DNA of 64,000 bases from VRUE01 sp963727465 (GTDB lineage Bacteria; Actinomycetota; Thermoleophilia; Solirubrobacterales; 70-9): positions 1 through 64,000 of the forward strand of contig CAVSGL010000019.1 of the NCBI GenBank assembly GCA_963727465.1, written 5' to 3'. Position 1 is the first letter of the stretch. Every line of letters begins with the position of its first letter. This document shows positions 6,934 to 14,500 of this stretch, piece by piece. The notes beneath the pieces were generated by a model. It saw nothing but the letters and a program-made list of their open reading frames with translations, had not been told where the DNA came from and did not search any database. Both the position numbers and the translations under genes were made by a program.

Positions 6934-8367
6934 CGCCCGGCGCGACTCCTTCTGGGCGTACATGCGCACGTCGGCGAGCTGCATTGCCTCCCCGGGGTCG
7001 CCGGCCTCGGCGGGGATCGCCGCGCCGCCCCAGGCCGAGGTCACGCAGACGCCGTGCTCCTCCGCGGTCAGCGCTTCGGCGATGCGCTTGACGGCGGCGT
7101 CGACCTGGTCGGACGAGCAGGTGAGCAGGGCGCAGAACTCGTCGCCGCCGATCCTGTAGACGCGGCCGTCGCCGCCGATGGCCTCGAACAGGCGGCGGCC
7201 GAACCGGCGCAGCAGCTCGTCGCCGGCGGGATGGCCGAAGGTGTCGTTGTAGCGCTTGAAGCCGTTGAGGTCGAACATGTAGACGGCCGCGGGGTTGAGC
7301 TCGTCGGCATGGGCGGCCAGCGCCTCGAGGTCGACCTGCATGGCGCCCCGGTTGCCGATCCCGGTGAGCGGGTCCGTCTTCACCTGCTCGAGCAGACGCC
7401 GGTTCTCGCGCCCGCTCATCGCCAGGCGCACGATCGCCGCGGCCGTGGTCGCCGTCCAGAGCAGGATCGAGAGGTCGCTGGCGTCGCCGAGCAGCTCCAG
7501 CGCGACGAAGCCGACCATGACGGCGGCGTAGATCGCCGGGACGACCAGCTCGCGCCAGCGGTCGGAGCGCTCGGCGGGGCGGATCGGCGCTGCGTTCGGG
7601 GCCCAGAGGAGGGCGCCGAGGAAGACGGCGGAGATCAGATAGAGCGGGTCGATCCAGTTCCCTCCGGGCACGACCCCGCCGGTGGCCTGGAGGGTGTAGG
7701 CGATGTCGGCGACGACCTGGAAAGCGAGGCCGGCAAGCAGCAGCGACCAGGCGACGCCGGGGCGCCAGTCGGTCAGCGCGACGACGCCGACGATCAGCGC
7801 CAGCATCGCCAGGTCGCCAAGTGGGTAGGCGAGCGAGGTGGCGACTTCCAGCGAGCTGCCGGTCGTCTGCTCGGCGACGAAGTCGAAGACGAAGGCGGCG
7901 CCGAGCGCGGCCGTGCCGAGCGCGGCGATGACGCCGTCGTTCCAGCGCCGCCAGTCGAGTTCCCGGGCGCGGGCGCGGACCAGCAACGCCAGGCCGGCGT
8001 AGGCGAGGGGGTAGAAGGCGAGGTAGAAGGCGTCGGCGGGGGAGGGGTAGGGCGGCGAGGGGTTGTCGAGGATCGCTTCCGTCCAGTAGATCTCGCCGGC
8101 CGCCCAGGAGAGGACGGCGAGGCCGAGCAGCAGCCAGGCCCAGCGCTCGCGGCGCGCGGCGCGCGAGCGCATCAGCAGGGCGACCCCGGCGGCGACGACC
8201 ACCGCGTCGTAGAGATGTCCAGCGGCAAGGCGCGCGAGCCAGGCTCCGCCGACGCCGAGCCAGTCGCTCGCGGCGACCAGGGCCGTGCCACCGAGGAGCA
8301 CGGTCGCAAGCAGCAGGCGCGACGCCCTCGCGCCGGGCGCCATGCTTGTCTGCGCCGCCGTGCTCAC
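6793..8367 (-). CDS. Membrane diguanylate cyclase (GGDEF domain)
   Basis: 524 residues from GTG at 8367 (an ATG at 8343 is an alternative). Residues 1-315 form about nine membrane helices, an integral sensor module. A GGDEF domain follows: DPLTGIGNRGAM, DLNGFKRYNDTFGHPAGDELL and RIGGDEFCALL with an intact active-site loop, so it should make cyclic di-GMP. The domain ends near MYAQKESRR; a further 45-residue hydrophilic tail lies antisense to the TetR gene and is of doubtful meaning. No EAL domain is present. Convergent with the TetR gene. Confidence 0.85.
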   Translation of the reverse strand: MSTAAQTSMAPGARASRLLLATVLLGGTALVAASDWLGVGGAWLARLAAGHLYDAVVVAAGVALLMRSRAARRERWAWLLLGLAVLSWAAGEIYWTEAILDNPSPPYPSPADAFYLAFYPLAYAGLALLVRARARELDWRRWNDGVIAALGTAALGAAFVFDFVAEQTTGSSLEVATSLAYPLGDLAMLALIVGVVALTDWRPGVAWSLLLAGLAFQVVADIAYTLQATGGVVPGGNWIDPLYLISAVFLGALLWAPNAAPIRPAERSDRWRELVVPAIYAAVMVGFVALELLGDASDLSILLWTATTAAAIVRLAMSGRENRRLLEQVKTDPLTGIGNRGAMQVDLEALAAHADELNPAAVYMFDLNGFKRYNDTFGHPAGDELLRRFGRRLFEAIGGDGRVYRIGGDEFCALLTCSSDQVDAAVKRIAEALTAEEHGVCVTSAWGGAAIPAEAGDPGEAMQLADVRMYAQKESRRALPNAEPGEQGVERAPDLDPHPVRILGSGDEHRGLVEGPHQDVSQRP

Positions 8368-8399
8368 ACGTCTCTATCGGCACCGCTTGCGCACTTCTC

Positions 8400-8405
8400 T
8401 AGACT
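8400..8405 (+). promoter_or_regulatory. Candidate -10 element (TAGACT) for rpmE
   Basis: TAGACT ends 8 nt before the rpmE ATG. A weak purine run (GGAGG at 8407-8411) also lies between, so the mRNA may be very short-leadered rather than strictly leaderless. Confidence 0.3.
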
Positions 8406-8413
8406 TGGAGGCG

Positions 8414-8629
8414 ATGAAGGCAGGAATTCACCCCGAGTACCAGCTCGCCCACGTGCACTGCTCTTGCGGGAACGACTTCTACACCCGCTCGACGGTGGCG
8501 GATCTGCACGTCGAGCTCTGCTCGGAGTGCCATCCGTTCTACACCGGCAAGCAGAAGCTCGTCGACACCGGCGGGCGGGTCGAGCGCTTCCAGCGGCGAG
8601 CCGCCAAGCACGCCAAGGCCTCACGCTGA
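8414..8629 (+). CDS. rpmE: Ribosomal protein bL31, zinc-binding form
   Basis: 71 residues, MKAGIHPEY at the N terminus and the bL31 pattern HVHCSCGNDFYTRST...ELCSECHPFYTGKQK. C16, C18, C36 and C39 form the zinc site, so this is the C+ primary form rather than the zinc-independent paralog. It belongs to the large subunit central protuberance and bridges to the small subunit. It begins the conserved block that continues through prfA and prmC; the next gene follows after 3 nt. Confidence 0.95.
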   Translation: MKAGIHPEYQLAHVHCSCGNDFYTRSTVADLHVELCSECHPFYTGKQKLVDTGGRVERFQRRAAKHAKASR

Positions 8630-8632
8630 GCG

Positions 8633-9643
8633 ATGGGCGCGGAGACAGTCTCTCCGCGGTCGCCTGAGGCCACCTCCGCCAACGGCGCGGACCCGCTGCG
8701 CATGCCCGACGGGGCGCTGGTCGCCAAGCGCGACGCGCCGGTCGGCGGCCAGGCGGTGCTCGAGGGGGTGATGATGCGCGGCGTCTCGACCTGGGCGGTC
8801 GCCGTGCGCAACCCCGAGGGCCAGATCGAGATCAGCTCCGAAGGGCTGGTGCCGTGGGCGAAGCGCCATCGCCTCTGGCGGGTGCCGGTGCTGCGCGGCG
8901 TCGTCGCCCTCGGCGAGTCGCTGAAGATCGGCTTCCGGGCGCTGGCGATCTCGGCCAACGCCCAGATGGAGGAGGACGAGCACGGCGAGAAGGAAGAGAT
9001 CGGCGGCTTCATCTGGGGGGCGACGATCGTGCTCTCGATGGCGCTGGCGATCGGCCTCTTCTTCGTCGTCCCGGTCGGCCTCACCAGCCTGATCAAGGAC
9101 CAGCTCGGCTCGCCCTTGCTCTTCTGGCTGATCGAGGGGCTGCTGCGCACGGCGATCTTCATCGGCTACATCGCCGCGATCAGCCGCCTGCCCGACCTGC
9201 GGCGGGTCTTCGAGTACCACGGCGCCGAGCACAAGACGATCTCCTGCTACGAGGCCGAAGACGAGCTGGTCCCCGCGCGGGCAAAGCTCTACTCGCGCCT
9301 GCATCCGCGCTGTGGCACCAGCTTCCTCCTGATCGTGATGGTGCTGGCGATCTTCGTCTTCGCGCCGATCGGCCTGCCCGCCTGGTACTGGCTGCTCGCC
9401 TCGCGCATCCTCGGCATCCCGCTGATCGCCGGGCTCTCATACGAGGTGATCAAGTGGGCGGGCAAGAACCGGCGCAAGCGCTGGGTGCGGGCGGTGATGT
9501 GGCCCGGCCTGATGCTTCAGAACCTGACCACGCGCGAGCCCGACGAAGAGCAGCTCGCGGTGGCGATCGCGTCGCTGGAGAAGGTGCTGGCGGAGGAGAA
9601 GCCGGCCGAGCCCGGCGAGTCGCCGATCGAGATCGTCGCGTAG
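8633..9643 (+). CDS. DUF1385 family membrane protein (YqhQ-like)
   Basis: 336 residues opening with the family hallmark GGQAVLEGVMMRG after a disordered 35-residue lead. Four or so hydrophobic segments follow (about 130-160, 165-185, 230-270), with the conserved LRRVFEYHGAEHKTISCYE and LHPRCGTSFLLIV motifs. The biochemical role of the family is not established; members are widespread in Firmicutes and Actinobacteria next to translation genes, as here between rpmE and prfA. The many conserved His, Cys and Glu residues at the membrane boundary suggest a metal site, which is inference. A strong hairpin at its 3' end separates it from prfA. Confidence 0.85.
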   Translation: MGAETVSPRSPEATSANGADPLRMPDGALVAKRDAPVGGQAVLEGVMMRGVSTWAVAVRNPEGQIEISSEGLVPWAKRHRLWRVPVLRGVVALGESLKIGFRALAISANAQMEEDEHGEKEEIGGFIWGATIVLSMALAIGLFFVVPVGLTSLIKDQLGSPLLFWLIEGLLRTAIFIGYIAAISRLPDLRRVFEYHGAEHKTISCYEAEDELVPARAKLYSRLHPRCGTSFLLIVMVLAIFVFAPIGLPAWYWLLASRILGIPLIAGLSYEVIKWAGKNRRKRWVRAVMWPGLMLQNLTTREPDEEQLAVAIASLEKVLAEEKPAEPGESPIEIVA

Positions 9644-9665
9644 GGAGTCGGGCATCCGACTCCCT
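9642..9665. terminator. Hairpin terminator AGGGAGTCGG-gcat-CCGACTCCCT
   Basis: A perfect 10-bp stem with a 4-nt loop starts inside the stop codon of the DUF1385 gene and is followed by TTATG. Its 3' edge abuts the prfA -10, so it can separate the two transcripts with no spare DNA. Confidence 0.65.
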
Positions 9666-9666
9666 T

Positions 9667-9672
9667 TATGTT
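9667..9672 (+). promoter_or_regulatory. Candidate -10 element (TATGTT) for leaderless prfA
   Basis: TATGTT lies 6 nt before the prfA ATG and no ribosome binding site intervenes, the geometry of a leaderless transcript. Confidence 0.4.
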
Positions 9673-9678
9673 GTTCGC

Positions 9679-10749
9679 ATGATCGACGCGCTCGTTGAGC
9701 AGATTGAAGGCCGGTTCTCCGAGCTGGAGAGCTTGATGTCTGACCCTGACGTGATCTCGGACCGGCAGCGGTACGCGGAGGTCGGGAGGGAATACCGGGA
9801 ACTGGAGCCGGCGCGAAAGCTGGCAGCTGAGTACCGGACCCTGAGCGACGACCTGGAGGGGGCGCGGGAGCTGCTGGAGGAAGGCGATGACGCCGAGCTG
9901 CGAAAAGTCGTCGAGGAGGCGCCCGGGCGGCTTGCCGAGCTCGAGGAGGAGATCCGGCTGGCGATGGTCGAGCGCGACCCCAACGACGCCAAGAACGTGC
10001 TGGTCGAGATCCGCGCCGGGACCGGGGGGGACGAGGCGGCGCTGTTCGCCGGCGACCTCTACAAGATGCTCACCCGCTACGCCGAGGAGCGCGGCTTCGC
10101 CACCGAGGTGCTCTCGCAGTCGCCGGCCGAGGTCGGCGGCTTCAAGGAGGTGACCTTTGCGATCAAGGGCGAGGGCGCCTACTCGATCTTCAAGTACGAG
10201 GGCGGCACCCACCGCGTGCAGCGGGTTCCCGAGACCGAGTCCCAGGGCCGCATCCACACCTCGACCGCGACCGTGGCGGTGCTGCCCGAGGCCGAGGAGG
10301 TCGAGGTCGAGGTCGATCAGAACGACCTTCAGATCGATGTCTACCGCTCCTCGGGGCCGGGCGGCCAGTCGGTCAACACGACCGACTCGGCGGTGCGGAT
10401 CACGCACAAGCCGAGCGGGATCGTCGTCTCGATGCAGGACGAGAAGTCGCAGCTCCAGAACCGCGAGAAGGCGATGCGGGTGCTGCGAGCACGGCTGCTG
10501 GAGCGCGAGATCGCCGAGCAGCAGGCGAAGGTCGCCGCCGAGCGCAAGGCGCAGGTGGGCAGCGGCGAGCGCTCGGAGAAGGTGCGCACCTACAACTTCC
10601 CGCAGGGCCGCGTCACCGACCACCGGATCAAGCTGACGTCCCACAACATCGATGCCGTGCTCGCGGGCGACCTCTCCGAGTTCACCGACGCTCTGGCGGC
10701 CGAGGAGAAGCGGCAACGCCTCGAGGCCGCGGCGGCTTCCGCCGCTTGA
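9679..10749 (+). CDS. prfA: Peptide chain release factor 1
   Basis: 356 residues with the class I release-factor layout. An N-terminal helical domain is followed by the central domain, the tripeptide-anticodon region and the universally conserved GGQ loop in SGPGGQSVNTTDSAVRI (G228-Q230), which triggers peptidyl-tRNA hydrolysis at UAA/UAG codons. The length and the HRVQRVPETESQGRIHTS segment distinguish it from RF2, which is encoded separately at 41339. Overlap with prmC, its methyltransferase, at the stop codon is the conserved arrangement. Confidence 0.96.
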   Translation: MIDALVEQIEGRFSELESLMSDPDVISDRQRYAEVGREYRELEPARKLAAEYRTLSDDLEGARELLEEGDDAELRKVVEEAPGRLAELEEEIRLAMVERDPNDAKNVLVEIRAGTGGDEAALFAGDLYKMLTRYAEERGFATEVLSQSPAEVGGFKEVTFAIKGEGAYSIFKYEGGTHRVQRVPETESQGRIHTSTATVAVLPEAEEVEVEVDQNDLQIDVYRSSGPGGQSVNTTDSAVRITHKPSGIVVSMQDEKSQLQNREKAMRVLRARLLEREIAEQQAKVAAERKAQVGSGERSEKVRTYNFPQGRVTDHRIKLTSHNIDAVLAGDLSEFTDALAAEEKRQRLEAAAASAA

Positions 10750-11588
10750 GCGTGTCCGAGGCGGCGACGGCCGGCAGCGTGCGCGACGCCTTGGGCGGGG
10801 CAGTCGATGCGCTCGCGGCGGCGGGGGTCGAAACGCCACGGCTCGACGCCGAACTGCTGCTGACCGAGGCGACGGGTTGGGAGCGGGCGCGACTCGTGGC
10901 CGAACCGGAGGCGGGGGTTCCGGCGGGGGCGGCGCGGCGATTTGGCGAGCTCGTGCGGCGGCGATTGCGGCGCGAGCCGGTTGCCTACATCCTCGGGCGC
11001 AAAGGGTTTGGGAACATCGAGCTTGGCGTGGACCGGCGGGTCCTGGTGCCGCGGCCGGAGACGGAGCTGCTGGTCGAGCTGGCGCTGGAGCTGCGCCCGC
11101 GGCGGGTGCTCGACATGGGCACTGGCTCGGGCGCCGTGGCGCTGGCGATCGCCAGCGAGCTGCCGGGCTGCGAGCTGATCGCCACCGACACCTCGGCGGC
11201 GGCGCTGGAGGTGGCGCGCGGCAACGCTGCGCGGCTCGGCCTCACCGAGCGGGTCGAGTTCGTCGAGGCGATGCTGCCGCCGGAGCCGCCGCGGCTCGAC
11301 CTGATCGTCGCCAACCTGCCCTACGTCCCCGAGCACGAGTGGGAGGGGCTGGCGCCCGAGCTGACCGAGTGGGAGCCGCGCGAGGCGCTGCTCGGCGGAC
11401 CCGACGGCCTCGACGTGATCCGCGCCGCGATCCCGCTCGCCGCCGCGGTCGCCCCGGCGCTGGCGCTCGAGGTCGGCGCCGGCCAGGCGCGGGCGGTCAG
11501 CGAGCTGCTCTTCGCGGCCGGATTCGCCACGGTCGAGACCCGCGCCGACCTGGCCGGGATCCCGCGCGTCGTCTGGGGACGCCAGTGA
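10746..11588 (+). CDS. prmC: Release factor glutamine methyltransferase
   Basis: 280 residues from TTG 10746 (TTGA overlap with the prfA stop; GTG 10752 is an alternative). It is a class I SAM methyltransferase: VLDMGTGSGAVALAIA binds SAM near residue 122, and IVANLPYVPEHEWEGL is the substrate glutamine-binding motif (N190). The motif reads NLPY rather than the common NPPY; the catalytic Asn and Tyr are kept. It methylates the GGQ glutamine of RF1 and RF2 and is coupled to prfA. Confidence 0.93.
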   Translation: MSVSEAATAGSVRDALGGAVDALAAAGVETPRLDAELLLTEATGWERARLVAEPEAGVPAGAARRFGELVRRRLRREPVAYILGRKGFGNIELGVDRRVLVPRPETELLVELALELRPRRVLDMGTGSGAVALAIASELPGCELIATDTSAAALEVARGNAARLGLTERVEFVEAMLPPEPPRLDLIVANLPYVPEHEWEGLAPELTEWEPREALLGGPDGLDVIRAAIPLAAAVAPALALEVGAGQARAVSELLFAAGFATVETRADLAGIPRVVWGRQ

Positions 11589-11594
11589 AGGGGG

Positions 11595-11639
11595 TGTGGC
11601 GAGTTTCCCCCCGTTTTTCGGGGGGCAACTCGCCACACG
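11595..11639. terminator. Long hairpin, family B (GTGTGGCGAGTT...AACTCGCCACAC)
   Basis: A 12-bp arm, a one-base mismatch and a six-C/six-G stretch enclose the loop GTTTTTC, giving about 18 paired bases between prmC and sua5. A near-identical hairpin lies after atpC (26722-26764), so this is a repeated element as well as a likely terminator. Confidence 0.6.
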
Positions 11640-11643
11640 TGCC

Positions 11644-12273
11644 ATGACCGAGCTCGTCTCGATCGAGCGCGACGGGGCCGAGGCGGCCCAGGCGGCGCTG
11701 GAGCGGACGATCGGCGCCGGCGGCGTCGCGGTCTTTCCCGCCGACGGGCTGTACGGGCTCGCCTGCGATCCGCTCGACGCGGCGGCGATCGGGCGCATTC
11801 ACCGGATCAAGGGCCGCGACGACGGCAAACCCTCGGCGGTCATGTACTTCTCGCCGCTGGCGATGCGCGAGCTGGTCGAGGGGCTCGGTCCGCGCACCCG
11901 GGATGTGGTCGGCGCGCTGTTGCCGGGCCCGGTGACGCTGGTCGTCGCCAACCCCGAGGGTCGCTACCCGCTCGCCTGCCGCGAGGACCGCGGGCGGCTC
12001 GGCGTGCGCCTGATCGGCGGCCCGCTTGCCGGCGCGATGTGCCCGCTCTTCCAGACCTCGGCCAACGTCAGCGGCGAGCCGGCGCCCGGCAGCTTCGCCG
12101 CCGTGCCCGAGCAGATCGTCGCCGCGGTCGACCTGGCGATCGACTGCGGCGCGCTCACCGGGCTGCCCTCGACGCTGGTCGACCTAACCGGTTTCGACAC
12201 GGACGGCAAGTGGACGATCCTGCGCGAGGGCGCCCTGTCGCGCACGGAAATTGAAGGGTTGTTGCCCCTATAG
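11644..12273 (+). CDS. L-threonylcarbamoyladenylate synthase (Sua5/YrdC/TsaC)
   Basis: 209 residues spanning the YrdC domain only, without the Sua5 C-terminal domain: GGVAVFPADGLYGLACD, IHRIKGRDDGKPSAVMYF (the KxR..KP threonine and ATP site), LLPGPVTLV, RLGVRLI and TSANVSGEP. It makes threonylcarbamoyl-AMP, the first step of t6A37 modification of ANN-decoding tRNAs. Position after prmC matches the actinobacterial order. ATG 11644 follows the family B hairpin directly, leaving little leader. Confidence 0.92.
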   Translation: MTELVSIERDGAEAAQAALERTIGAGGVAVFPADGLYGLACDPLDAAAIGRIHRIKGRDDGKPSAVMYFSPLAMRELVEGLGPRTRDVVGALLPGPVTLVVANPEGRYPLACREDRGRLGVRLIGGPLAGAMCPLFQTSANVSGEPAPGSFAAVPEQIVAAVDLAIDCGALTGLPSTLVDLTGFDTDGKWTILREGALSRTEIEGLLPL

Positions 12274-12283
12274 AGGGCACAAC
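12258..12283. terminator. Weak hairpin between convergent sua5 and lysyl-oxidase-like gene
   Basis: GTTGTTGCCCC at 12258-12268 pairs with GGGCACAAC at 12275-12283 through one bulged T, overlapping the sua5 stop codon. It is placed to end both converging transcripts. Confidence 0.4.
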
Positions 12284-12298
12284 GCTTCATCTGGGGCA

Positions 12299-13057
12299 TC
12301 AGCAGCCGGGGTGGCCGGGGTAGGGGAGGCGGACCCGGCGGTGGGCTGAGTTGTCGCGCTCGTTCGACTCGTAGAGGAGGCGCATCGGGTCGACGGTCAT
12401 CGTGAAGAGGAAGCAGCCGCGCAGACCGCTGACGTCGATCCACTGCTTGTCGTAGTCGGCCGGGTAGATGTCCGACCAGCCGACCGAGGTGCCGAGCGTA
12501 ACCGCCTTCGTGTAGGGGTCCTGGTCGCAGCCGGGGTAGTGGCGGACGCGCGGCGACCGCTTGCCGGGGCGGGTGCGCTCGAGGTCGCGCAGGCAGTAGT
12601 TGAGCTTGGGCCCGGTGCGGATCGCCGGACCGGCGTTGCCCTTGGGGCCGACCCGGCGCAGCTCGAAGCGGGCGAGCTGGTGGACCTTCCAGTAGCCGCC
12701 GCCGAAGTACTCGCCGACGTCGGTGAAGTGCAGCTTCGCGTCGGTGCGCAGGACGAGCCGCCCACCGCCCTTGCGGTGGATGCGCTGGTTGACGCGCATC
12801 GAGTGCCAGCCGTCGCGGTGCCCGCGCAGCTCGATCGGGCCCTTGCCGCGGCTCTTCACGTCGCTCGTCGCCCGCAGCAGCGCCCTGCCCTCGTAGTGCT
12901 CCTCGTAGATCTCCGACGGCTTGCCGATTCGCAGGTTGGGGCAGAGCAGCTCGCGCGCCTGCGGGCCTTCGCAGGGGTCGTTCACGCCGCCCGCTGCCGC
13001 GGGGGCCGCCGCGACGAGGAGGAGGGCGGCGATCGCAAGTGATGCGCGGAGCTTCAC
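12299..13057 (-). CDS. Secreted lysyl-oxidase-like protein
   Basis: 252 residues from GTG at 13057 with a signal peptide (MKLRASLAIAALLLVAAAPA). The mature part resembles bacterial lysyl-oxidase-domain proteins: CPNLRIGKPSEIYEEH, a YWKVHQLARFELRRVG segment, NYCLRDLERTRPG, GTSVGWSDIYPADYDKQWID, and a C-terminal DPMRLLYESNERDNSAHRRV. True lysyl oxidases bind copper through a cluster of three His; the matching region here keeps only one, so amine oxidase activity is doubtful. Six Cys suggest disulfides. It interrupts the sua5-glyA block on the opposite strand. A -10-like TACCCT lies 7 nt before the start. Confidence 0.6.
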   Translation of the reverse strand: MKLRASLAIAALLLVAAAPAAAGGVNDPCEGPQARELLCPNLRIGKPSEIYEEHYEGRALLRATSDVKSRGKGPIELRGHRDGWHSMRVNQRIHRKGGGRLVLRTDAKLHFTDVGEYFGGGYWKVHQLARFELRRVGPKGNAGPAIRTGPKLNYCLRDLERTRPGKRSPRVRHYPGCDQDPYTKAVTLGTSVGWSDIYPADYDKQWIDVSGLRGCFLFTMTVDPMRLLYESNERDNSAHRRVRLPYPGHPGC

Positions 13058-13064
13058 CGGCGGC

Positions 13065-13070
13065 AGGGTA
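13065..13070 (-). promoter_or_regulatory. Candidate -10 element (TACCCT) for the lysyl-oxidase-like gene
   Basis: Read on the minus strand, TACCCT lies 7 nt before the GTG start at 13057, back to back with the glyA element 15 bp away. Confidence 0.35.
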
Positions 13071-13084
13071 TCCCGGGCCGTTGG

Positions 13085-13090
13085 TATCGT
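13085..13090 (+). promoter_or_regulatory. Candidate -10 element (TATCGT) for leaderless glyA
   Basis: TATCGT lies 9 nt before the glyA GTG at 13100, with no Shine-Dalgarno between them. Confidence 0.35.
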
Positions 13091-13099
13091 CGCTGCACG

Positions 13100-14380
13100 G
13101 TGAGCGAGCTACCCGAGAACCTCCAGGCGGCGCCTCTCTCCGAGGTCGACCCGGCGATCGCCGGCGTGCTCGACGCCGAGCTGCGGCGCCAGCAAAGCAC
13201 GCTGGAGATGATCGCCTCGGAGAACTTCGTCCCGCAGGCGGTGCTGGAAGCGGTCGGCTCGGTGCTGACCAACAAGTACGCCGAGGGCTACCCCGGCAGG
13301 CGCTACTACGGCGGCTGCGAGGAGGTCGATGTCGCCGAGCGGCTGGCGATCGACCGGGCCACGGAGCTGTTCGGGGCCGACCACGCGAACGTTCAGCCCC
13401 ACTCCGGGGCTCAGGCCAACAACGCCGCTTACATGGCGCTGCTCGAACCGGGCGACACCTTCCTCGGGATGGCGCTCGACCACGGCGGCCACCTCAGCCA
13501 CGGAATGAAGATCAACGTCTCCGGCAAGCTCTACAACCCGGTGCCCTACCACGTGCGCCGCGACGACCTGCGGGTCGACATGGACGAGGTCGCGAGCCTC
13601 GCCGAGGAGCACAGGCCCACCCTGATCGTCGCCGGCTGGTCCGCCTACCCGCGGCAGCTCGACTTCGCCGCCTTCCGCGAGATCGCCGACTCGGTCGGGG
13701 CGAAGCTGATGGTCGACATGGCCCACTTCGCCGGCCTCGTCGCCGCCGGCGAGCACCCCAACCCGGTCGAGCACGCCGACGTCGTCACGACGACGATCCA
13801 CAAGACCCTCTGCGGGCCTCGCTCCGGAATGATCCTCTGCACGGAGGAGCACGCCAAGGCGATCGACAAAGCGATCTTTCCGGGTCAGCAGGGGGGGCCG
13901 CTGATGCACACGATCGCGGCCAAGGCGGTGGCCCTGCGGATCGCCGCCAGCGAGCCCTTCCGCGACCGTCAGCGGCAGACGATCGCCAACGCCCAGGCGC
14001 TCGCCGCCGGCCTCGAAGCGAACGGCGTGCCGGTGCTGACCGGCGGCACCGACGTCCACCTCGTGCTCGTCGACCTGACCCCGAGCGGGCTCGGCGGCCA
14101 GGCCGCCGAGGACCGGCTGGAGGAGGTCGGGATCACGGTCAACCGCAACGCGATCCCCTTCGACGAGCGCCCGCCGATGGACCCGTCCGGCCTGCGCATC
14201 GGCACGCCGGCGCTGACCACCCGCGGTCTGGTCGAGGAGGACCTGACCGAGATCGCCGCCGTGATCGCGGCGGCACTCAGCGACGAGTTCGAAGCCCGCA
14301 AGCAAACCCTCTCGGAGCGCACCAAGACGCTGATGGAGCGTTATCCCCTGTACGCAGATCTTGCAGCCGTTGCGGCGTAG
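13100..14380 (+). CDS. glyA: Serine hydroxymethyltransferase
   Basis: 426 residues of fold-type I PLP enzyme: MIASENFVPQAVLEAVGS, TNKYAEGYPGRRYYGGCE, HSGAQANNAAYMALLEPGD, the PLP aspartate in VDMAHFAGLVAAG and the Schiff-base lysine in TTTIHKTLCGPRSG (K235). It interconverts serine plus tetrahydrofolate with glycine plus methylene-THF. The GTG start at 13100 is supported by the -10-like element and by the match of the N terminus to the family. It is followed by the nested hairpin at 14381. Confidence 0.96.
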   Translation: MSELPENLQAAPLSEVDPAIAGVLDAELRRQQSTLEMIASENFVPQAVLEAVGSVLTNKYAEGYPGRRYYGGCEEVDVAERLAIDRATELFGADHANVQPHSGAQANNAAYMALLEPGDTFLGMALDHGGHLSHGMKINVSGKLYNPVPYHVRRDDLRVDMDEVASLAEEHRPTLIVAGWSAYPRQLDFAAFREIADSVGAKLMVDMAHFAGLVAAGEHPNPVEHADVVTTTIHKTLCGPRSGMILCTEEHAKAIDKAIFPGQQGGPLMHTIAAKAVALRIAASEPFRDRQRQTIANAQALAAGLEANGVPVLTGGTDVHLVLVDLTPSGLGGQAAEDRLEEVGITVNRNAIPFDERPPMDPSGLRIGTPALTTRGLVEEDLTEIAAVIAAALSDEFEARKQTLSERTKTLMERYPLYADLAAVAA

Positions 14381-14491
14381 GACCCATCCCGGTAGGGGTG
14401 GAACGTCTTGTACTTTTTCTGCGGCGACGTGGGCGGACAGTCGACAACTGTCTTCAGAAAAAGTTAAGTGGAACCCCTGCCGGGATGGGTC
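14381..14491. other. Three-tier nested inverted repeat downstream of glyA
   Basis: Three inverted repeats nest symmetrically: a 19-bp outer stem (14381-14399 with 14473-14491, one mismatch), a 10-bp middle stem ACTTTTTCTG/CAGAAAAAGT (14412-14421 with 14455-14464), and an inner GACAGT-cgaca-ACTGTC (14436-14452). It begins right after the glyA stop and ends 9 nt before the proposed start of the next gene. It could be a terminator, a structured leader or a mobile palindromic element. Confidence 0.55.
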
Positions 14492-14500
14492 TCCGGGGCG

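Noticed and set aside
7054..8667. 537-codon plus-strand open frame across the diguanylate cyclase
   Set aside because: It is antisense to a clear GGDEF protein and has Gly/Ala/Glu/Arg composition typical of shadow frames in high-GC DNA, with no domain pattern.
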